A stretch of 64,000 bases of DNA from Mycolicibacterium sp. lyk4-40-TYG-92. GTDB lineage: Bacteria > Actinomycetota > Actinomycetes > Mycobacteriales > Mycobacteriaceae. The translations under genes were made by a program, and so were the position numbers. The stretch covers positions 186,001-250,000 of the forward strand of contig NZ_JARVRX010000007.1 of the NCBI RefSeq assembly GCF_030209435.1, given 5' to 3'. Within the stretch, counting starts at the first letter, position 1. Each line of letters begins with the position of its first letter. Below the pieces are notes generated by a model. That model had not been told where the DNA came from, did not search any database, and saw only the letters and a program-made list of their open reading frames with translations. This document shows, piece after piece, positions 28,424 to 38,320 of the stretch.

Positions 28424-30694
28424 CTACCGGAAGTTGCGCAGCCGCAGACTGTTCGACACCACGAAGAACGACGAGAAGGCCATCGCCGCGCCCGCGATCA
28501 GCGGGTTGAGCAGGCCGGCCGCCGCCACCGGGATGGCGGCGATGTTGTAGCCGAACGCCCACACCAGGTTCATCTGGATGGTCCGCATGGTCGCCTTGGC
28601 CAGGTCCAGTGCCTGCGGCACCGAATCCAGGCTGTCGCGGACCAGGATGATGTCCGCCGCGCCGATCGCGACGTCGGTGCCGCGGCCGATGGCCAGACCC
28701 AGATCCGAGCAGGCCAGCGCCGGGCCGTCGTTGATGCCGTCACCGACCATCGCGACCATGCGGCCGCGGTCGCGCAGCTGCTGGATGACGTCGACCTTGC
28801 CGTCCGGGAGGACGTCGGCGATGACGTCGTCGATCCCCACCGCGGCACCCACCGCGGCGGCGGCCGCCGGATTGTCGCCGGTCAGCAGGATGGTCTTGAG
28901 CCCGCGCTCGTGCAGCGCCGCGATGGCACCCGCAGCTGATTCACGCACCGCGTCAGCGACAGCGACAGCACCGCACAGCTGGCCATCGACAGCGACGAAA
29001 ACCACTGTCTCACCGCGGGATTCGGCGCCTCGGCGCGCTTCGGCCAGGACTGCGGGCACCACGGCACGACCGGCCGCCCAGGACGGCTTGCCGACGCGCA
29101 CCTCGCGCTCCCCCACGGTCCCGACCACGCCACGGCCGGGCACGGCCTGGAAATCGGTGACGGCCTCGTGCTCGGGCGCTGCCGTGGTGATGGCCACCGC
29201 GACAGCATGCTCGGATGCAGACTCGACGGCCGCGGCGAGGGCCAGGACGTCCTCGTCCGCCCAGCCGTCGACGGCGGTGACGGCAGTGACGGCCAGGTGC
29301 CCGGTCGTCAGGGTGCCCGTCTTGTCGAAGACGACGGTGTCGACGGCCCGGATCGCTTCGAGCGACCGGTGCCCCTTGAGGAAGATGCCGAGTTGGGCGC
29401 CGCGTCCGGACGCCACCATCATGGCCGTCGGCGTGGCCAGGCCCAGGGCGCACGGGCAGGCGATGACCAACACCGCCAGCGCGCAGGCGAACACCTTGTC
29501 GGGGCCCGCACCCGCCAGGGCCCAACCCAGCGCGGTCAGCGCCGCGATGCCGAAGACGCACGGCACGAACACCGAGGAGATGCGGTCGGCGAGGCGCTGC
29601 GACTCGGCCTTCTGGGCCTGCGCTTCCTCGACCAGGCGCACCATGCCGGCGAACTGGGTGTCGGCACCGACCGCCGCCGCCTCCACGATCAGGCGCCCGT
29701 CGAGCACGATCGTGCCGCCGATGACGCTACTGCCCGGCGTCGCCCGGAACGGCTTGGCCTCACCGGTCATCACACTGGTGTCGACGGCGGCCGAGCCCTC
29801 GACCACGAGTCCGTCGGCCGCGATCGTCTGGCCGGGACGCACCACGAACTTCTGCTGCTCGGCGAGTTCCTCTGCCGGGATGACCATCTCGGAGCCGTCG
29901 GCCAGCAGGATCGTGACGTTCTTGGCGCTCAGCGCCGCGAGCGCCCGCAGCGCGCTGCCCGCCTTCGACTTGGCGCGGGCCTCGAAGTAGCGGCCGGCCA
30001 GCACGAACACCGTGACGCCCGCGGCGACCTCGAAGTAGATGGCGTCGCTGCCGGCCAGGGCCTGCCAGATGCCGGTACTCGTGGTGGCGTGGTGTCCGGC
30101 GAACATCGTGTAGAGCGACCACACCGTCGCGGCGGTCACGCCGACCGAGATCAGTGTCTCCATGGACGCGGCCCGGTTCCGGGCGTTGCGCAGGGCCACG
30201 CGGTGGAACGGCCAAGCGGCCCACGTCACGACCGGCAGGGCCAGGGCCGTCAGAATCCACTGCCACCCGGTGATCCGGGTGCTGGGCACGACGGCGAACA
30301 TCACCGACAGATCGGCGAGCGGGACGAACAGCACCGCGGCCACGAGCAGACGGCGCAGCAGGTAGTGGGCGTGCGAGAGGTCTTCGTCGTCGCGGTCCCC
30401 GGCGATGACCCCGGACCGCGGCTCGGCGTCGTAACCGGCCTTGCGGATCACATCGCACAGCTCGGTGTCGGCGACCTCCGGGACCGCGTCGACCGTCGCC
30501 ACGCGGGTGCCGAAGTTCACGGAGGCGCGGACACCCGGCATCTTGTTGAGCGTGCGCTCGACCCGCGCGGCACAGGCGCCACATGTCATGCCGGTGACGT
30601 CGAGCTGCACCCGACGGGCCTCGTCGGCAGCTGCGGCAGCGACTGTCGTGTCGTCGGCGCTGCCCACCACTGTGCTCACCGAGCCGGCCGTCAT
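28424..30694 (-). CDS. ctpB: Copper-translocating P1B-type ATPase (CtpB/CtpA type)
   Basis: N-terminal heavy-metal domain with [12 protein letters not shown]; eight predicted membrane segments; TGEAKP actuator motif; the intramembrane metal motif CPC ([14 protein letters not shown]) typical of Cu+ pumps; DKTGTLTT phosphorylation site; SEHAVA in place of the usual [15 protein letters not shown] hinge. The second ATG of ATGATG (30694) is chosen because AGGAGG directly abuts the first. About 756 residues. Divergent from sigC with ~97 bp between starts. I call it CtpB-like mainly from its pairing with an Rv0102-like gene; CtpA or CtpV assignment is possible. Confidence 0.88.
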   Translation of the reverse strand: MTAGSVSTVVGSADDTTVAAAAADEARRVQLDVTGMTCGACAARVERTLNKMPGVRASVNFGTRVATVDAVPEVADTELCDVIRKAGYDAEPRSGVIAGDRDDEDLSHAHYLLRRLLVAAVLFVPLADLSVMFAVVPSTRITGWQWILTALALPVVTWAAWPFHRVALRNARNRAASMETLISVGVTAATVWSLYTMFAGHHATTSTGIWQALAGSDAIYFEVAAGVTVFVLAGRYFEARAKSKAGSALRALAALSAKNVTILLADGSEMVIPAEELAEQQKFVVRPGQTIAADGLVVEGSAAVDTSVMTGEAKPFRATPGSSVIGGTIVLDGRLIVEAAAVGADTQFAGMVRLVEEAQAQKAESQRLADRISSVFVPCVFGIAALTALGWALAGAGPDKVFACALAVLVIACPCALGLATPTAMMVASGRGAQLGIFLKGHRSLEAIRAVDTVVFDKTGTLTTGHLAVTAVTAVDGWADEDVLALAAAVESASEHAVAVAITTAAPEHEAVTDFQAVPGRGVVGTVGEREVRVGKPSWAAGRAVVPAVLAEARRGAESRGETVVFVAVDGQLCGAVAVADAVRESAAGAIAALHERGLKTILLTGDNPAAAAAVGAAVGIDDVIADVLPDGKVDVIQQLRDRGRMVAMVGDGINDGPALACSDLGLAIGRGTDVAIGAADIILVRDSLDSVPQALDLAKATMRTIQMNLVWAFGYNIAAIPVAAAGLLNPLIAGAAMAFSSFFVVSNSLRLRNFR

Positions 30695-30791
30695 CATCCT
30701 CCTATTGTCCCCGTGAAGCGGAGCTACCCAAAAATATTGGTCGGACGTGCCCGGCTGTGAGTTCCCGGCACTCGTCACATATGGTCGGGCC

Positions 30792-31346
30792 GTGAACAGC
30801 CGCGGCGACGACGACGAAGTGACCCGCCTGGCACTGGCTGCCGGTCGGGGCGATCGTGCCGCATTGGACCAGTTCATCAAGGCTACCCAGCGCGATGTCT
30901 GGCGCACCGTCGCCTACCTCGACGAGCCCGGCAATGCCGACGACCTGACGCAGGAGACCTACCTGCGGGCCCTCGGCTCGCTGTCGCGATTCCGCGGCCG
31001 GTCGACCGCGCGCACCTGGCTGCTGTCGATCGCGCGCCGCGTCGTCGTCGACCACATCCGGCGCAAGCAGTGCCGCCCGCGCAGCAGCGCGGCCATCGAG
31101 CCCGAGACCGTCGTCGACATGCACCAGCCGACCGCCCGGTTCGAGGACATCGTCGAGATCCGCATGCTGCTCGACGGCGTCGACAGCGATCGCCGCGAAG
31201 CGCTGCTGCTGACCCAGGTACTGGGCCTGTCCTACGCCGAGGCCGCCGAAATCTGCGGCTGCCCCGTCGGCACCATCCGCTCCCGGGTCGCCCGCGCCCG
31301 CGACGACCTGCTGCGCGCCGGAAACCAGGACCAGAGCGCGGGCTGA
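30792..31346 (+). CDS. sigC: ECF RNA polymerase sigma factor SigC
   Basis: 184-residue ECF sigma factor. Region 2: [28 protein letters not shown] and [19 protein letters not shown]; region 4: [39 protein letters not shown]. Closest to M. tuberculosis SigC (Rv2069) from memory. GTG at 30792 gives the SigC length; an ATG-type start at 30747 is less likely. In M. tuberculosis SigC has been linked to copper acquisition (nrp cluster and ctpB). Here sigC itself lies in a copper gene cluster, divergent from ctpB. No classic anti-sigma gene follows directly. Confidence 0.9.
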   Translation: MNSRGDDDEVTRLALAAGRGDRAALDQFIKATQRDVWRTVAYLDEPGNADDLTQETYLRALGSLSRFRGRSTARTWLLSIARRVVVDHIRRKQCRPRSSAAIEPETVVDMHQPTARFEDIVEIRMLLDGVDSDRREALLLTQVLGLSYAEAAEICGCPVGTIRSRVARARDDLLRAGNQDQSAG

Positions 31347-31421
31347 ACCACCGCGGAACCCGCGCCGCCGCGCATCCGACCAACTCTGCGAAACTGGCCT
31401 ACAGACTGAACGGAGTTCGGC

Positions 31422-31880
31422 TTGTCCACCCGCCATGCGATCGACCTCGAGCACACGCTGCGCGCCATCGGGCGCCGGGTTTTCGACGAGGTCTGGATCG
31501 GTCCCGCCCGCGGCTACCCCACCGCCGCGGCGATCGTCGTGCTGGCGGTGTCTGCCGGGGTCAGCTGGTCGGAATCCCATCGGTGGGTGCTGAAGGTCGT
31601 CGCGATCCTGTTCACCCTGGCGGCCGTGGCATCGGCAACAGCGCTGTGGCGCAAGCGGTTCCGCGTGAGTTGCGCGGCACTGTACCTGTCGGGCGTGGCC
31701 ACGGCGGCGGGGTTCGGTGCGGTCTGGTGGTGCCAGACCTCGCCGGCGCGGGTCGCGGTGTGGTGGCCGCTGGCGGGTTTCGTCGCGGCCGCGGTCTCGG
31801 CCGTGTGCTGGCTGGGTGTGGTGCTGACGCCACTGGAACGGTCGCAACCCGACATGCGGTTCAAGCCGTCCGGGAACTGA
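31422..31880 (+). CDS. Four-segment membrane protein of unknown function
   Basis: Starts at TTG 31422 with CGGAG six bases upstream. 152 residues with four membrane segments, at about 32-50, 56-77, 84-105 and 112-135. Short polar termini, no recognisable motif. It lies between sigC and the second DUF5134 gene, all in the same direction, so it is probably part of the sigC operon and copper-related by context only. Confidence 0.7.
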   Translation: MSTRHAIDLEHTLRAIGRRVFDEVWIGPARGYPTAAAIVVLAVSAGVSWSESHRWVLKVVAILFTLAAVASATALWRKRFRVSCAALYLSGVATAAGFGAVWWCQTSPARVAVWWPLAGFVAAAVSAVCWLGVVLTPLERSQPDMRFKPSGN

Positions 31881-31908
31881 AGACCCACTCCGTACGACTA
31901 ATGACAGC

Positions 31909-32466
31909 GTGATCGCCGATTCCGCCCTGCGCTGGGCGCTGACCGCCGTGTTCGCGGTGGCCGCGCTGCTGTTCGTGGGCGCCGGACGACGCGCACCCGG
32001 GCAGCACGGCGTCGGGGTCCTGCACGCGGTGGCGTCAGTGGGCATGATCGCGATGCTCTGGCCGGCCGGTATGCGGGTGTCCCCGCTGCTGTACGTGCTG
32101 GTGTTCACGGCCGGTGCCCTGTACTTCGCCTACCTCGCCCTGTTCGGCTTCGAGCTACCGCACCCCGTCTACCACTGCACGATGATGGCCGCGATGGCTC
32201 TGATGGGTCTGCTGATGGCGCCGAACGCCGGTGTTCCGGTCGCGACGGCACAGGCTTCCGGTCATCACAGCGCCCACCTCGGTCACGGCGCCATCGCCGT
32301 GACTCCCCCCGGCTGGTTCACGACGGTGTGCGTCGTGCTCGCGGCCGGATTCTGCGCCGCCGCGCTGTGGTGGTTCTACCTGCTGGTGCGCGGGCCGAAG
32401 CGCCCGTACGCCGACCTGCTCATGGCGTTCGGAATGAGCGCCGCCTTCGCCGTCATGGCCGTCTGA
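31909..32466 (+). CDS. DUF5134 membrane protein (second copy in the island)
   Basis: 185 residues from GTG 31909, five membrane segments. Shares WPAGM and VYHCTMMAAMALM with the paralog at 24316-24972. The central loop contains ASGHHSAHLGHGAI, which is His-rich where the paralog is Met-rich, suggesting different metal ligands. Followed after 19 bases by the YcnI-type gene, which has its own AAAGGA ribosome-binding site. Function inferred only from context. Confidence 0.82.
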   Translation: MIADSALRWALTAVFAVAALLFVGAGRRAPGQHGVGVLHAVASVGMIAMLWPAGMRVSPLLYVLVFTAGALYFAYLALFGFELPHPVYHCTMMAAMALMGLLMAPNAGVPVATAQASGHHSAHLGHGAIAVTPPGWFTTVCVVLAAGFCAAALWWFYLLVRGPKRPYADLLMAFGMSAAFAVMAV

Positions 32467-32485
32467 CCCCTCTCGAAAGGACAAC

Positions 32486-33193
32486 ATGCCCAAGCTGATC
32501 CAGACCCCCAAGGCTTTTCGGGTCATTGCCGCCGTCACCGCGACGACGGCGTGCGCCGTCGCCCTGGCCGCACCGGCCGCCGCCCACGTCAAGGTGACCG
32601 GCGACGCCCCCCAGGGTGGCTGGGGCGTACTGAACTTCCGCGTGCCCACCGAGTCGGATACCGCGTCCACCACGGGCCTCCTGGTCGTGCTGCCCGACGA
32701 CCAGCCGATCATCTCGGTCAGCACTCAGCAGAAGGCCGGCTGGACCGCCACCCTGACCAAGAAGAAGCTGCCCACCCCGCAGAAGGACGACGACGGCGCC
32801 GAGGTCACCGAGTACGTCTCGTCCGTCGAGTGGAAGGCCACCGCGCCGGATGCACCCATCCCGCCGCACCAGTTCAACGTGTTCGCCATCTCGGCCGGCC
32901 CGCTGCCCAAGGTCAACACACTGACGCTGCCCGCTGTCCAGACCTACAGCGACGGCAAGACGGTCAACTGGAACGAGAAGGCCAACCCGGGCCAGCCCGA
33001 GCCCGAGCACCCGGCGCCCTCGCTGCACCTGAAGCCCGCCGGCGGCGGCGACCACGACCGGCCCGCAGCCGTTGCCCCGGCTGCCGCGACGCCCGCCTGG
33101 CCGGGTCTGACGGCGCTGGCCGTGTCGGTGGTCGCGCTGCTGGTGGCGATCGCTAGCCTGGCGTCTTCCCGACGAAAGACGAGTCACGACTAG
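32486..33193 (+). CDS. YcnI / DUF1775 copper-binding exported protein
   Basis: 235 residues. Signal peptide of about 33 residues ending APAAA, then HVKVTGDAPQGGWGVLNFRVPTE; the mature N-terminal His is the conserved Cu(II) ligand of YcnI proteins. WNEKANPGQPEPEHPAPSL is characteristic of DUF1775. One C-terminal membrane segment (about 208-226) anchors it outside the membrane. YcnI proteins are normally encoded with CopC and CopD, as here. The stop codon is only a few bases before the copCD gene. Confidence 0.92.
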   Translation: MPKLIQTPKAFRVIAAVTATTACAVALAAPAAAHVKVTGDAPQGGWGVLNFRVPTESDTASTTGLLVVLPDDQPIISVSTQQKAGWTATLTKKKLPTPQKDDDGAEVTEYVSSVEWKATAPDAPIPPHQFNVFAISAGPLPKVNTLTLPAVQTYSDGKTVNWNEKANPGQPEPEHPAPSLHLKPAGGGDHDRPAAVAPAAATPAWPGLTALAVSVVALLVAIASLASSRRKTSHD

Positions 33194-33197
33194 AGAA

Positions 33198-34637
33198 CTG
33201 AGGCCGGTCGCAGCGCTGCTCGCGGCTCTGCTCGCGCTCCTGCTGCCGGCTCCCCTCGCACACGCGCACGCCGTCCTGGTCTCCAGCGATCCGGTCGACG
33301 GCGCCACCCTGCCGGCCGCGCCGAGCCGGGTCACACTGACGTTCGACGAGCCGGTTCGCTTGATTCCGGGTGCGGTCCAGGTGATTTCGAATACCGGCGC
33401 CCGGGTCGACCGGGACGTCCGGCAGCGGTCGGGTGACACCACCGTCGAACTCGACCTACCTCCGGGACTGCCGCGCGGCAGCTACACGGCCACCTGGCGG
33501 CTGATGTCGGCCGACGGGCACGAGGTGGCCGGGTCGGTGAGCTTCGGCGTGCAGCAGGCACCGGACGCACCGCCGGACATTCATCCGGTCGCCTCGTCGT
33601 CGGCGGCGTCTGACATCGCGCGCGGTCTGACGTACATCGGCCTGGTGCTGTACGTCGGGGTGCTGGCGGCGGCCCGGTTGGTGTGGGGGTGGGCGCTCGC
33701 ACTGCGCCGCACCCGGGTCCTGGCCGGCATCGGCTGGCTGCTGCTGGCCGCCGCGACCGTCATCGCCGCCGTCACCACCGGACCCGACGCCGCGCTCTAC
33801 GCGCAGGCAGCCCTGCTCGTGCTGCTCGCGGCGACCGTGCGCGCCGGTACCGCGCTGTTCGTCGTGCTCGCGACGGCGCTCGCGGCCGGCGTCGCCGCCT
33901 CCGGGCATGCCTCGGCCGGCCCGGACCCGTGGCTGGCCACCACCGTCACCACCGTCCACCTGCTGGCCATGGCGCTGTGGCTGGGCGGTTTGTGTCTGCT
34001 GACGCTGGTGGTCCTGCCCGCCCGGCGCAGCAACGACCTGCAGCGCTGGTCCCGGGTGGCGTTCGGCTGTGTCGCGGCGGTCCTGCTCACCGGCGAGTAC
34101 CAGGCCTGGCGGCAGGTGTCGCCGATCGAGTCCCTGTGGTCGACGGGCTACGGAATGGCCTTGTGCGCCAAGGTTTTCCTGGTCACGCTCATGGCCGCCC
34201 TGGCCTACCTCGGCCGGCGCCGGCTCACCCCGGAGCGGCTGCGCCGCACCGTGCCGCTGGAAACCGCGCTCGCGGTGCTGGTGTTGGTCATGACCACGGT
34301 GCTCACCGGCGAGCCGCCCGCCCGTACCACCTACGGCCCCGCGTTCACGGCCACCGCGGCGCTCGATGAGGGCCGGCAGGCGCAGGTGCATCTCGACACC
34401 ACGCGCCACGGCGCCATCCCGATCGACGTCACCGCGCCCGGCGCCACCGGGCTGCGCGGCACCCTGTCGAGCGCCGAGATCGCCTCCCTGCCCGTGCGTT
34501 TCACCGTGGGTCCCGACGGTCGCTGGCGCAGCACATATGCCACCGCGCCACGGCCGGGCCTGTGGACGCTGCAGCTGACGGTCCAGTTCGGCCCGAACGA
34601 CGCCGCCGTTGCCAGCGTGCCGTTCCGCGCCTGGTGA
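33198..34637 (+). CDS. CopC-CopD fusion copper protein, probable CTG start
   Basis: An N-terminal signal peptide (about 23 residues, LRPVAALLAALL onwards) leads to a CopC domain beginning HAHAVLVSSDPVDGATL; its second copper motif is SADGHEVAGSVSFGV near residue 110. The CopD part has eight membrane segments. No ATG, GTG or TTG precedes the signal peptide in frame. The first such codon, TTG 33360, falls inside the CopC domain and would delete the signal peptide and the first copper ligand. CTG at 33198, just after the ycnI stop (33191-33193), is the best start; a frameshift from ycnI is an alternative. 479 residues from the CTG. Acts in periplasmic copper binding and import. Confidence 0.87.
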   Translation: MRPVAALLAALLALLLPAPLAHAHAVLVSSDPVDGATLPAAPSRVTLTFDEPVRLIPGAVQVISNTGARVDRDVRQRSGDTTVELDLPPGLPRGSYTATWRLMSADGHEVAGSVSFGVQQAPDAPPDIHPVASSSAASDIARGLTYIGLVLYVGVLAAARLVWGWALALRRTRVLAGIGWLLLAAATVIAAVTTGPDAALYAQAALLVLLAATVRAGTALFVVLATALAAGVAASGHASAGPDPWLATTVTTVHLLAMALWLGGLCLLTLVVLPARRSNDLQRWSRVAFGCVAAVLLTGEYQAWRQVSPIESLWSTGYGMALCAKVFLVTLMAALAYLGRRRLTPERLRRTVPLETALAVLVLVMTTVLTGEPPARTTYGPAFTATAALDEGRQAQVHLDTTRHGAIPIDVTAPGATGLRGTLSSAEIASLPVRFTVGPDGRWRSTYATAPRPGLWTLQLTVQFGPNDAAVASVPFRAW

Positions 34638-34644
34638 TCCTGAA

Positions 34645-35139
34645 TTACCGCGGCGCCGTCATCATCTCGGCGATCAGCCGGTAACGGTTCAGGTTGTGTC
34701 GCGCATCGACCAGCGCGTCGTGCGAATCGCGCGGCCGCGGTGGCATCCGCGGACTGCCGCAGTCCTCCCAGAACTGCCGCAGTTCCCGGGTGAAGCGCGG
34801 CATGGCCGGCGGCAGGTCGGCCATCGGCCCCCACAACTGGCACAGCACCACGTGGTCGTAGGCACCGACCCACGCCCACAGCTCGATCGGCTCGTCCCCG
34901 TCGATGTTGAAGAAGTCCTCCAGCTCCGACCGGATCTGCCGGCGCGAACGCCACACCTGCGACGACGGCGACGGCAGCTTCGGCAGCACGTTCTTGCGCA
35001 CCCAGGAACCCGCCCGGTCGGGGTCGAACTCCGAGGAGACGGCGTAGTACTCGCGCCCGTCCTCGGCGGCCACACCGATCGAGATCAGGTCGATGGTGCG
35101 ACCGTCGTCGATGAACTCGGTGTCGTAAAAAAACTTCAT
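34645..35139 (-). CDS. DEDD-family 3'-5' exoribonuclease (Rv2179c-like)
   Basis: 164-residue RNase T-like exoribonuclease; the M. tuberculosis ortholog removes 3' overhangs from RNA. Catalytic acidic residues are visible: MKFFYDTEFIDDG (D and E of motif I), GAYDHVVLCQL (motif II), and SHDALVDARHNLNRY (motif III, H-x-x-x-x-D). The start directly abuts the upstream Rv2180c-like stop. It marks the right edge of the copper island. Confidence 0.93.
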   Translation of the reverse strand: MKFFYDTEFIDDGRTIDLISIGVAAEDGREYYAVSSEFDPDRAGSWVRKNVLPKLPSPSSQVWRSRRQIRSELEDFFNIDGDEPIELWAWVGAYDHVVLCQLWGPMADLPPAMPRFTRELRQFWEDCGSPRMPPRPRDSHDALVDARHNLNRYRLIAEMMTAPR

Positions 35140-36006
35140 TCAGGCAACCTCGGTCGGCGTTCGGTCCGGCGGCGCGGGTGCCGCGTGGATCTCGCGGTCG
35201 AGCTGTTGGTCCACGTCCGCTTCGTCGGGAAACTTTGGCATACCGGCGATCGCATCCTGTAACCACAGCTTCGCCCGCACCACCGGCCGGCGCAGCCACC
35301 GCTCGCGTTCCAGCGCTTTGTGCATCTTGCGCGGCCGGCTCGTGTAGCGCCAACGGGCCCACGGCGCGTGCGGCCGCGACAGCCGGATCGCACCGATGAC
35401 CAGCAGCGGTGTGATGAACATCCCAATCAGGCCGGTCCACACCTTGCCTTTGAGCAGCACGATGACCGCCATGGCCAGCGTGATCAGGGCCAGCGCCACG
35501 ACCATGATCCGGGCAGCCACGTCCTGGTCGTCACGCCAGACGGTGATGTCGAAGAACGACAACGGGTTGAAACCCAGGATCAGCAGCCCGGCCACCGCGA
35601 TCGCGACGAACACCGCGTCGACCGAGGTGCGGCCGTCCTCGGCCCAGTACACGTCGGACAAGTGCAGGATCAGCGCGAACTCGTCGAGGACCAGGGCGGC
35701 GCCGATACCGAAAAAGATTGCCGCCACGGTGAATTCCGGGACGCCGCCGTCGACGGCGAGCGTCACCATCGTCACCCCCGACACCATCACGAGCACCACG
35801 CCGATCACCGCGTGGTGGATGTGCAGGCCGCCATGGCCGATGTTGCGCGGCTGCCACCACTTGCGCGGCGCCGGATTGTCGGCGTGGGCCCGGATGTAGC
35901 GCACCACGGTCCGGGTCACGAAAAACGTCAGGATGAACGCAATCAGGCACCACAACAACGGCAGCCGCCCACTGGACACGAACTCCGTAGGTAGGGGCGA
36001 CCGCAC
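35140..36006 (-). CDS. Integral membrane protein (Rv2180c-like)
   Basis: 288 residues from GTG 36006. About seven membrane segments in the first 220 residues, with a conserved [17 protein letters not shown] histidine cluster near residues 58-75, then a cytoplasmic tail (from about 225) rich in basic and acidic residues. The function is unknown in all mycobacteria I can recall. Its stop abuts the start of the exoribonuclease gene (no gap), so they are co-transcribed. Divergent from the mannosyltransferase. Confidence 0.85.
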   Translation of the reverse strand: MRSPLPTEFVSSGRLPLLWCLIAFILTFFVTRTVVRYIRAHADNPAPRKWWQPRNIGHGGLHIHHAVIGVVLVMVSGVTMVTLAVDGGVPEFTVAAIFFGIGAALVLDEFALILHLSDVYWAEDGRTSVDAVFVAIAVAGLLILGFNPLSFFDITVWRDDQDVAARIMVVALALITLAMAVIVLLKGKVWTGLIGMFITPLLVIGAIRLSRPHAPWARWRYTSRPRKMHKALERERWLRRPVVRAKLWLQDAIAGMPKFPDEADVDQQLDREIHAAPAPPDRTPTEVA

Positions 36007-36091
36007 GGGGAAGAAACTTACGCCCGTGCATGCGTGTCACTGCCCCGCAGGGCGCCGACGCGCCGGTCCCCCCGATAGGCTGTCCGGCGAG

Positions 36092-37363
36092 ATGCGTATG
36101 GGAACTTGGTCGTGGCCCGCCTCCGGACAACGGCTGGCCTGGCGGCTGTTGCAGTTGCTGGCCATGTTGACGTTGGTATGGGGCGCCTGGCGGCTGCTGG
36201 GTCATACGCCGTACCGGATCGACATCGACGTGTACCGGATGGGCGGCCGCGCCTGGCTCAACAACACGCCGCTGTACAGCGAGAGCACGATCTTCCGTAC
36301 CGAGGCCGGCATCGACCTGCCGTTCACCTACCCGCCCTTGGCCGCGATCATGTTCGCCCCGTTCGCCTGGCTCCCCCTGCCCGCCGCGAGCGTCGCCATC
36401 ACGGTGACGACGTTCGTGTTGTTGCTGGTGTCGATCGTGATCGTGCTGACGCGGCTGGATGTCTGGCCGCACTCACCGTTCGGAGGCTCGGCCCTGGCCC
36501 GCCGCTGCTGGCTCGCCGTCGCCATCGTCGGACCGGCCGTGCTGTTCCTCGAGCCGGTGCGGTCCAACTTCAACTTCGGTCAGATCAACGTCGTCCTCAT
36601 GACGCTGGTGATCGCCGACTGTGTCCCCCGCCGCACCCCGTGGCCGCGCGGCGTCCTGCTCGGGGTGGCGATCGCCCTCAAGCTGACCCCGGCCGTGTTC
36701 CTGCTGTTCTTCCTGCTGCGCCGTGATTTCCGCGCGCTGCTGACCACGGTGGCGTCGTCGGTCGTGGTCACGCTGATCGCGTTCGCGCTGGCCTGGGGTG
36801 ACTCGTGGGAGTACTGGACCAAGACGGTCCGCAACACCGACCGCATCGGCACCGCGACGCTGAACACCAACCAGAACATCTCCGGCACGCTGGCGCGGTT
36901 CGGGATGTCGGCGACGCCGCGGTTCGTGCTCTGGGTCGTGCTGTGCTTCGCGGTGCTGGCACTGACGGTGTGGGCGGCCCATCGCGTGCTCCGCGCGGGA
37001 CAGCCGGTGCTGGCGCTGATGTGCGTGGCGATGTTCGGTCTGGTGGTGTCGCCGGTGTCGTGGTCGCACCACTGGGTGTGGGCCCTGCCGACCATGGTCA
37101 CCATCACCGTGGTCGCCTACCGGGAACGCAGCGCCGTCCTCGCCGCGGTGAGCGCGCTCGGCGCGTTCCTGCTGGTCTGCACGCCCATCCGGCTGTTGCC
37201 CGAGCACCACGAGGTCGACGCGACGCTGTGGCGTCAGGTGATCGGCAGCTCGTACGTGTGGTGGGGCCTGGCCGTCATCGCCGCGGCGGGCACCATCACC
37301 GGCCGAGGCACACCCGCTGCCGATGCGACCGAGCACGTCGCTCCGGTCTCGGCGACCAACTGA
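36092..37363 (+). CDS. GT87-type alpha-(1->2)-mannosyltransferase (Rv2181-like)
   Basis: Polyprenyl-phosphate-mannose-dependent GT-C enzyme that adds alpha-1,2-mannose branches to lipomannan and lipoarabinomannan. 423 residues from ATG 36092 with about ten membrane segments. The first extracytoplasmic loop contains [16 protein letters not shown], with the catalytic Asp of the family, and [21 protein letters not shown] residues appear late ([14 protein letters not shown]). It acts with MptA and PimB, also encoded in this window, in lipoglycan assembly. Confidence 0.9.
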   Translation: MRMGTWSWPASGQRLAWRLLQLLAMLTLVWGAWRLLGHTPYRIDIDVYRMGGRAWLNNTPLYSESTIFRTEAGIDLPFTYPPLAAIMFAPFAWLPLPAASVAITVTTFVLLLVSIVIVLTRLDVWPHSPFGGSALARRCWLAVAIVGPAVLFLEPVRSNFNFGQINVVLMTLVIADCVPRRTPWPRGVLLGVAIALKLTPAVFLLFFLLRRDFRALLTTVASSVVVTLIAFALAWGDSWEYWTKTVRNTDRIGTATLNTNQNISGTLARFGMSATPRFVLWVVLCFAVLALTVWAAHRVLRAGQPVLALMCVAMFGLVVSPVSWSHHWVWALPTMVTITVVAYRERSAVLAAVSALGAFLLVCTPIRLLPEHHEVDATLWRQVIGSSYVWWGLAVIAAAGTITGRGTPAADATEHVAPVSATN

Positions 37364-37471
37364 CCCCGGCCCCCGGCCCGCGCGACGGTAACCCCACGGC
37401 GGTCCAGAAGCCGATTTCCCGCCGCGACGTTACGGTGGCGAAGCGGTCAGCCGCCAGTGAAATGACGAAAG

Positions 37472-37513
37472 CCGAGGATTGCGGCCACCTACCTGGGTGA
37501 CACCAATCCTCGG
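37472..37513. terminator. Bidirectional hairpin between Rv2181-like and acyltransferase genes
   Basis: Perfect 10-bp arms CCGAGGATTG (37472-37481) and CAATCCTCGG (37504-37513), with a possible inner CACC/GGGTG stem. Weak pyrimidine-rich runs follow on both strands. Lies between convergent genes, so it probably ends transcription in both directions. Confidence 0.6.
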
Positions 37514-37531
37514 CCTTATCGTTCTGGCCGC

Positions 37532-38233
37532 TCAGCCTGCTTTGATCGCCGGCGGCGGCGTCTTGCCTTCTTTGACATCGGCCGCGTAGAGGTCGACGTA
37601 CTCCTGGCCGGACAGCCGCATCAGCTCGTACATGACCTCGTCGATCACCGCGCGTTCGATGAACCGGTTGCCGGCCAGACCCTCGAAACGGCGGAAGTCC
37701 ATCGGCTTACCGAACTTCACCTCGACGCGGGCGAAGTGCCACATCTTGCTTCCCGGCGGGTTCACGACGTCGGTATTGATCATGGCGACGGGAATGACGG
37801 GGATGCCGGTCTCCAGCGCGATGCGGGCCAGGCCCGTCTTGCCCTTGTAGAGCTTGCCGTCCGGCGACCGCGTGCCCTCGGGGTACATGCCGAGCAGCTT
37901 GCCCTGGTCGAGGATTTTGGCGGCGGCCGTCAGCGCGTCGGCCGCGGAGTCGGCGTTCGTGCGGTCGATGGGCACCTGCCCGGTCGACGAATAGAAGAAC
38001 TTGATCAGTTTGCCCTTGATGCCGGTACCGGTGAAGTACTCGGCCTTGGCCAGGAAGAAAATTCGCCGGCGCAGCACCAGCGGCAGGTAGAAGCTGTCGA
38101 CGACGGCGAGGTGATTGCTGGCCAGCAGCACGGGGCCGTGATCGGGAACGTATTCCAGCCCCGTGACCTTCGGACGGCCCAGAAAACGCAGCAACGGGCC
38201 CATCAAGATGTACTTGTAGAACCAGAAGAACAT
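37532..38233 (-). CDS. plsM: 1-acylglycerol-3-phosphate acyltransferase (PlsC family, PlsM type)
   Basis: Membrane-associated acyltransferase making phosphatidic acid. Family motif SNHLAVVDS (H-x4-D) near residues 40-48, and the substrate motif MYPEGTRSPDG near 115. The ATG at 38233 has GGAGG upstream and gives 233 residues; a longer frame to 38284 has no such site. The M. tuberculosis ortholog Rv2182c has been described as placing palmitate at the sn-2 position (name PlsM, from memory). Supplies phospholipid precursors for PIMs made by neighbouring PimB. Confidence 0.9.
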   Translation of the reverse strand: MFFWFYKYILMGPLLRFLGRPKVTGLEYVPDHGPVLLASNHLAVVDSFYLPLVLRRRIFFLAKAEYFTGTGIKGKLIKFFYSSTGQVPIDRTNADSAADALTAAAKILDQGKLLGMYPEGTRSPDGKLYKGKTGLARIALETGIPVIPVAMINTDVVNPPGSKMWHFARVEVKFGKPMDFRRFEGLAGNRFIERAVIDEVMYELMRLSGQEYVDLYAADVKEGKTPPPAIKAG

Positions 38234-38320
38234 CGAACCTCCCGCTGAGGGCCCCCGGACGGTGCCCCCGACAACTTTACCCACCGACTGTCGGCCCGAC
38301 CACAGCCCGCAGCGGACTGG

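Noticed and set aside
30720..30752. RicR/CsoR-type operator (TACCC-N5-GGGTA) between ctpB and sigC
   Set aside because: TACCC is present but the matching GGGTA at the right spacing is not.
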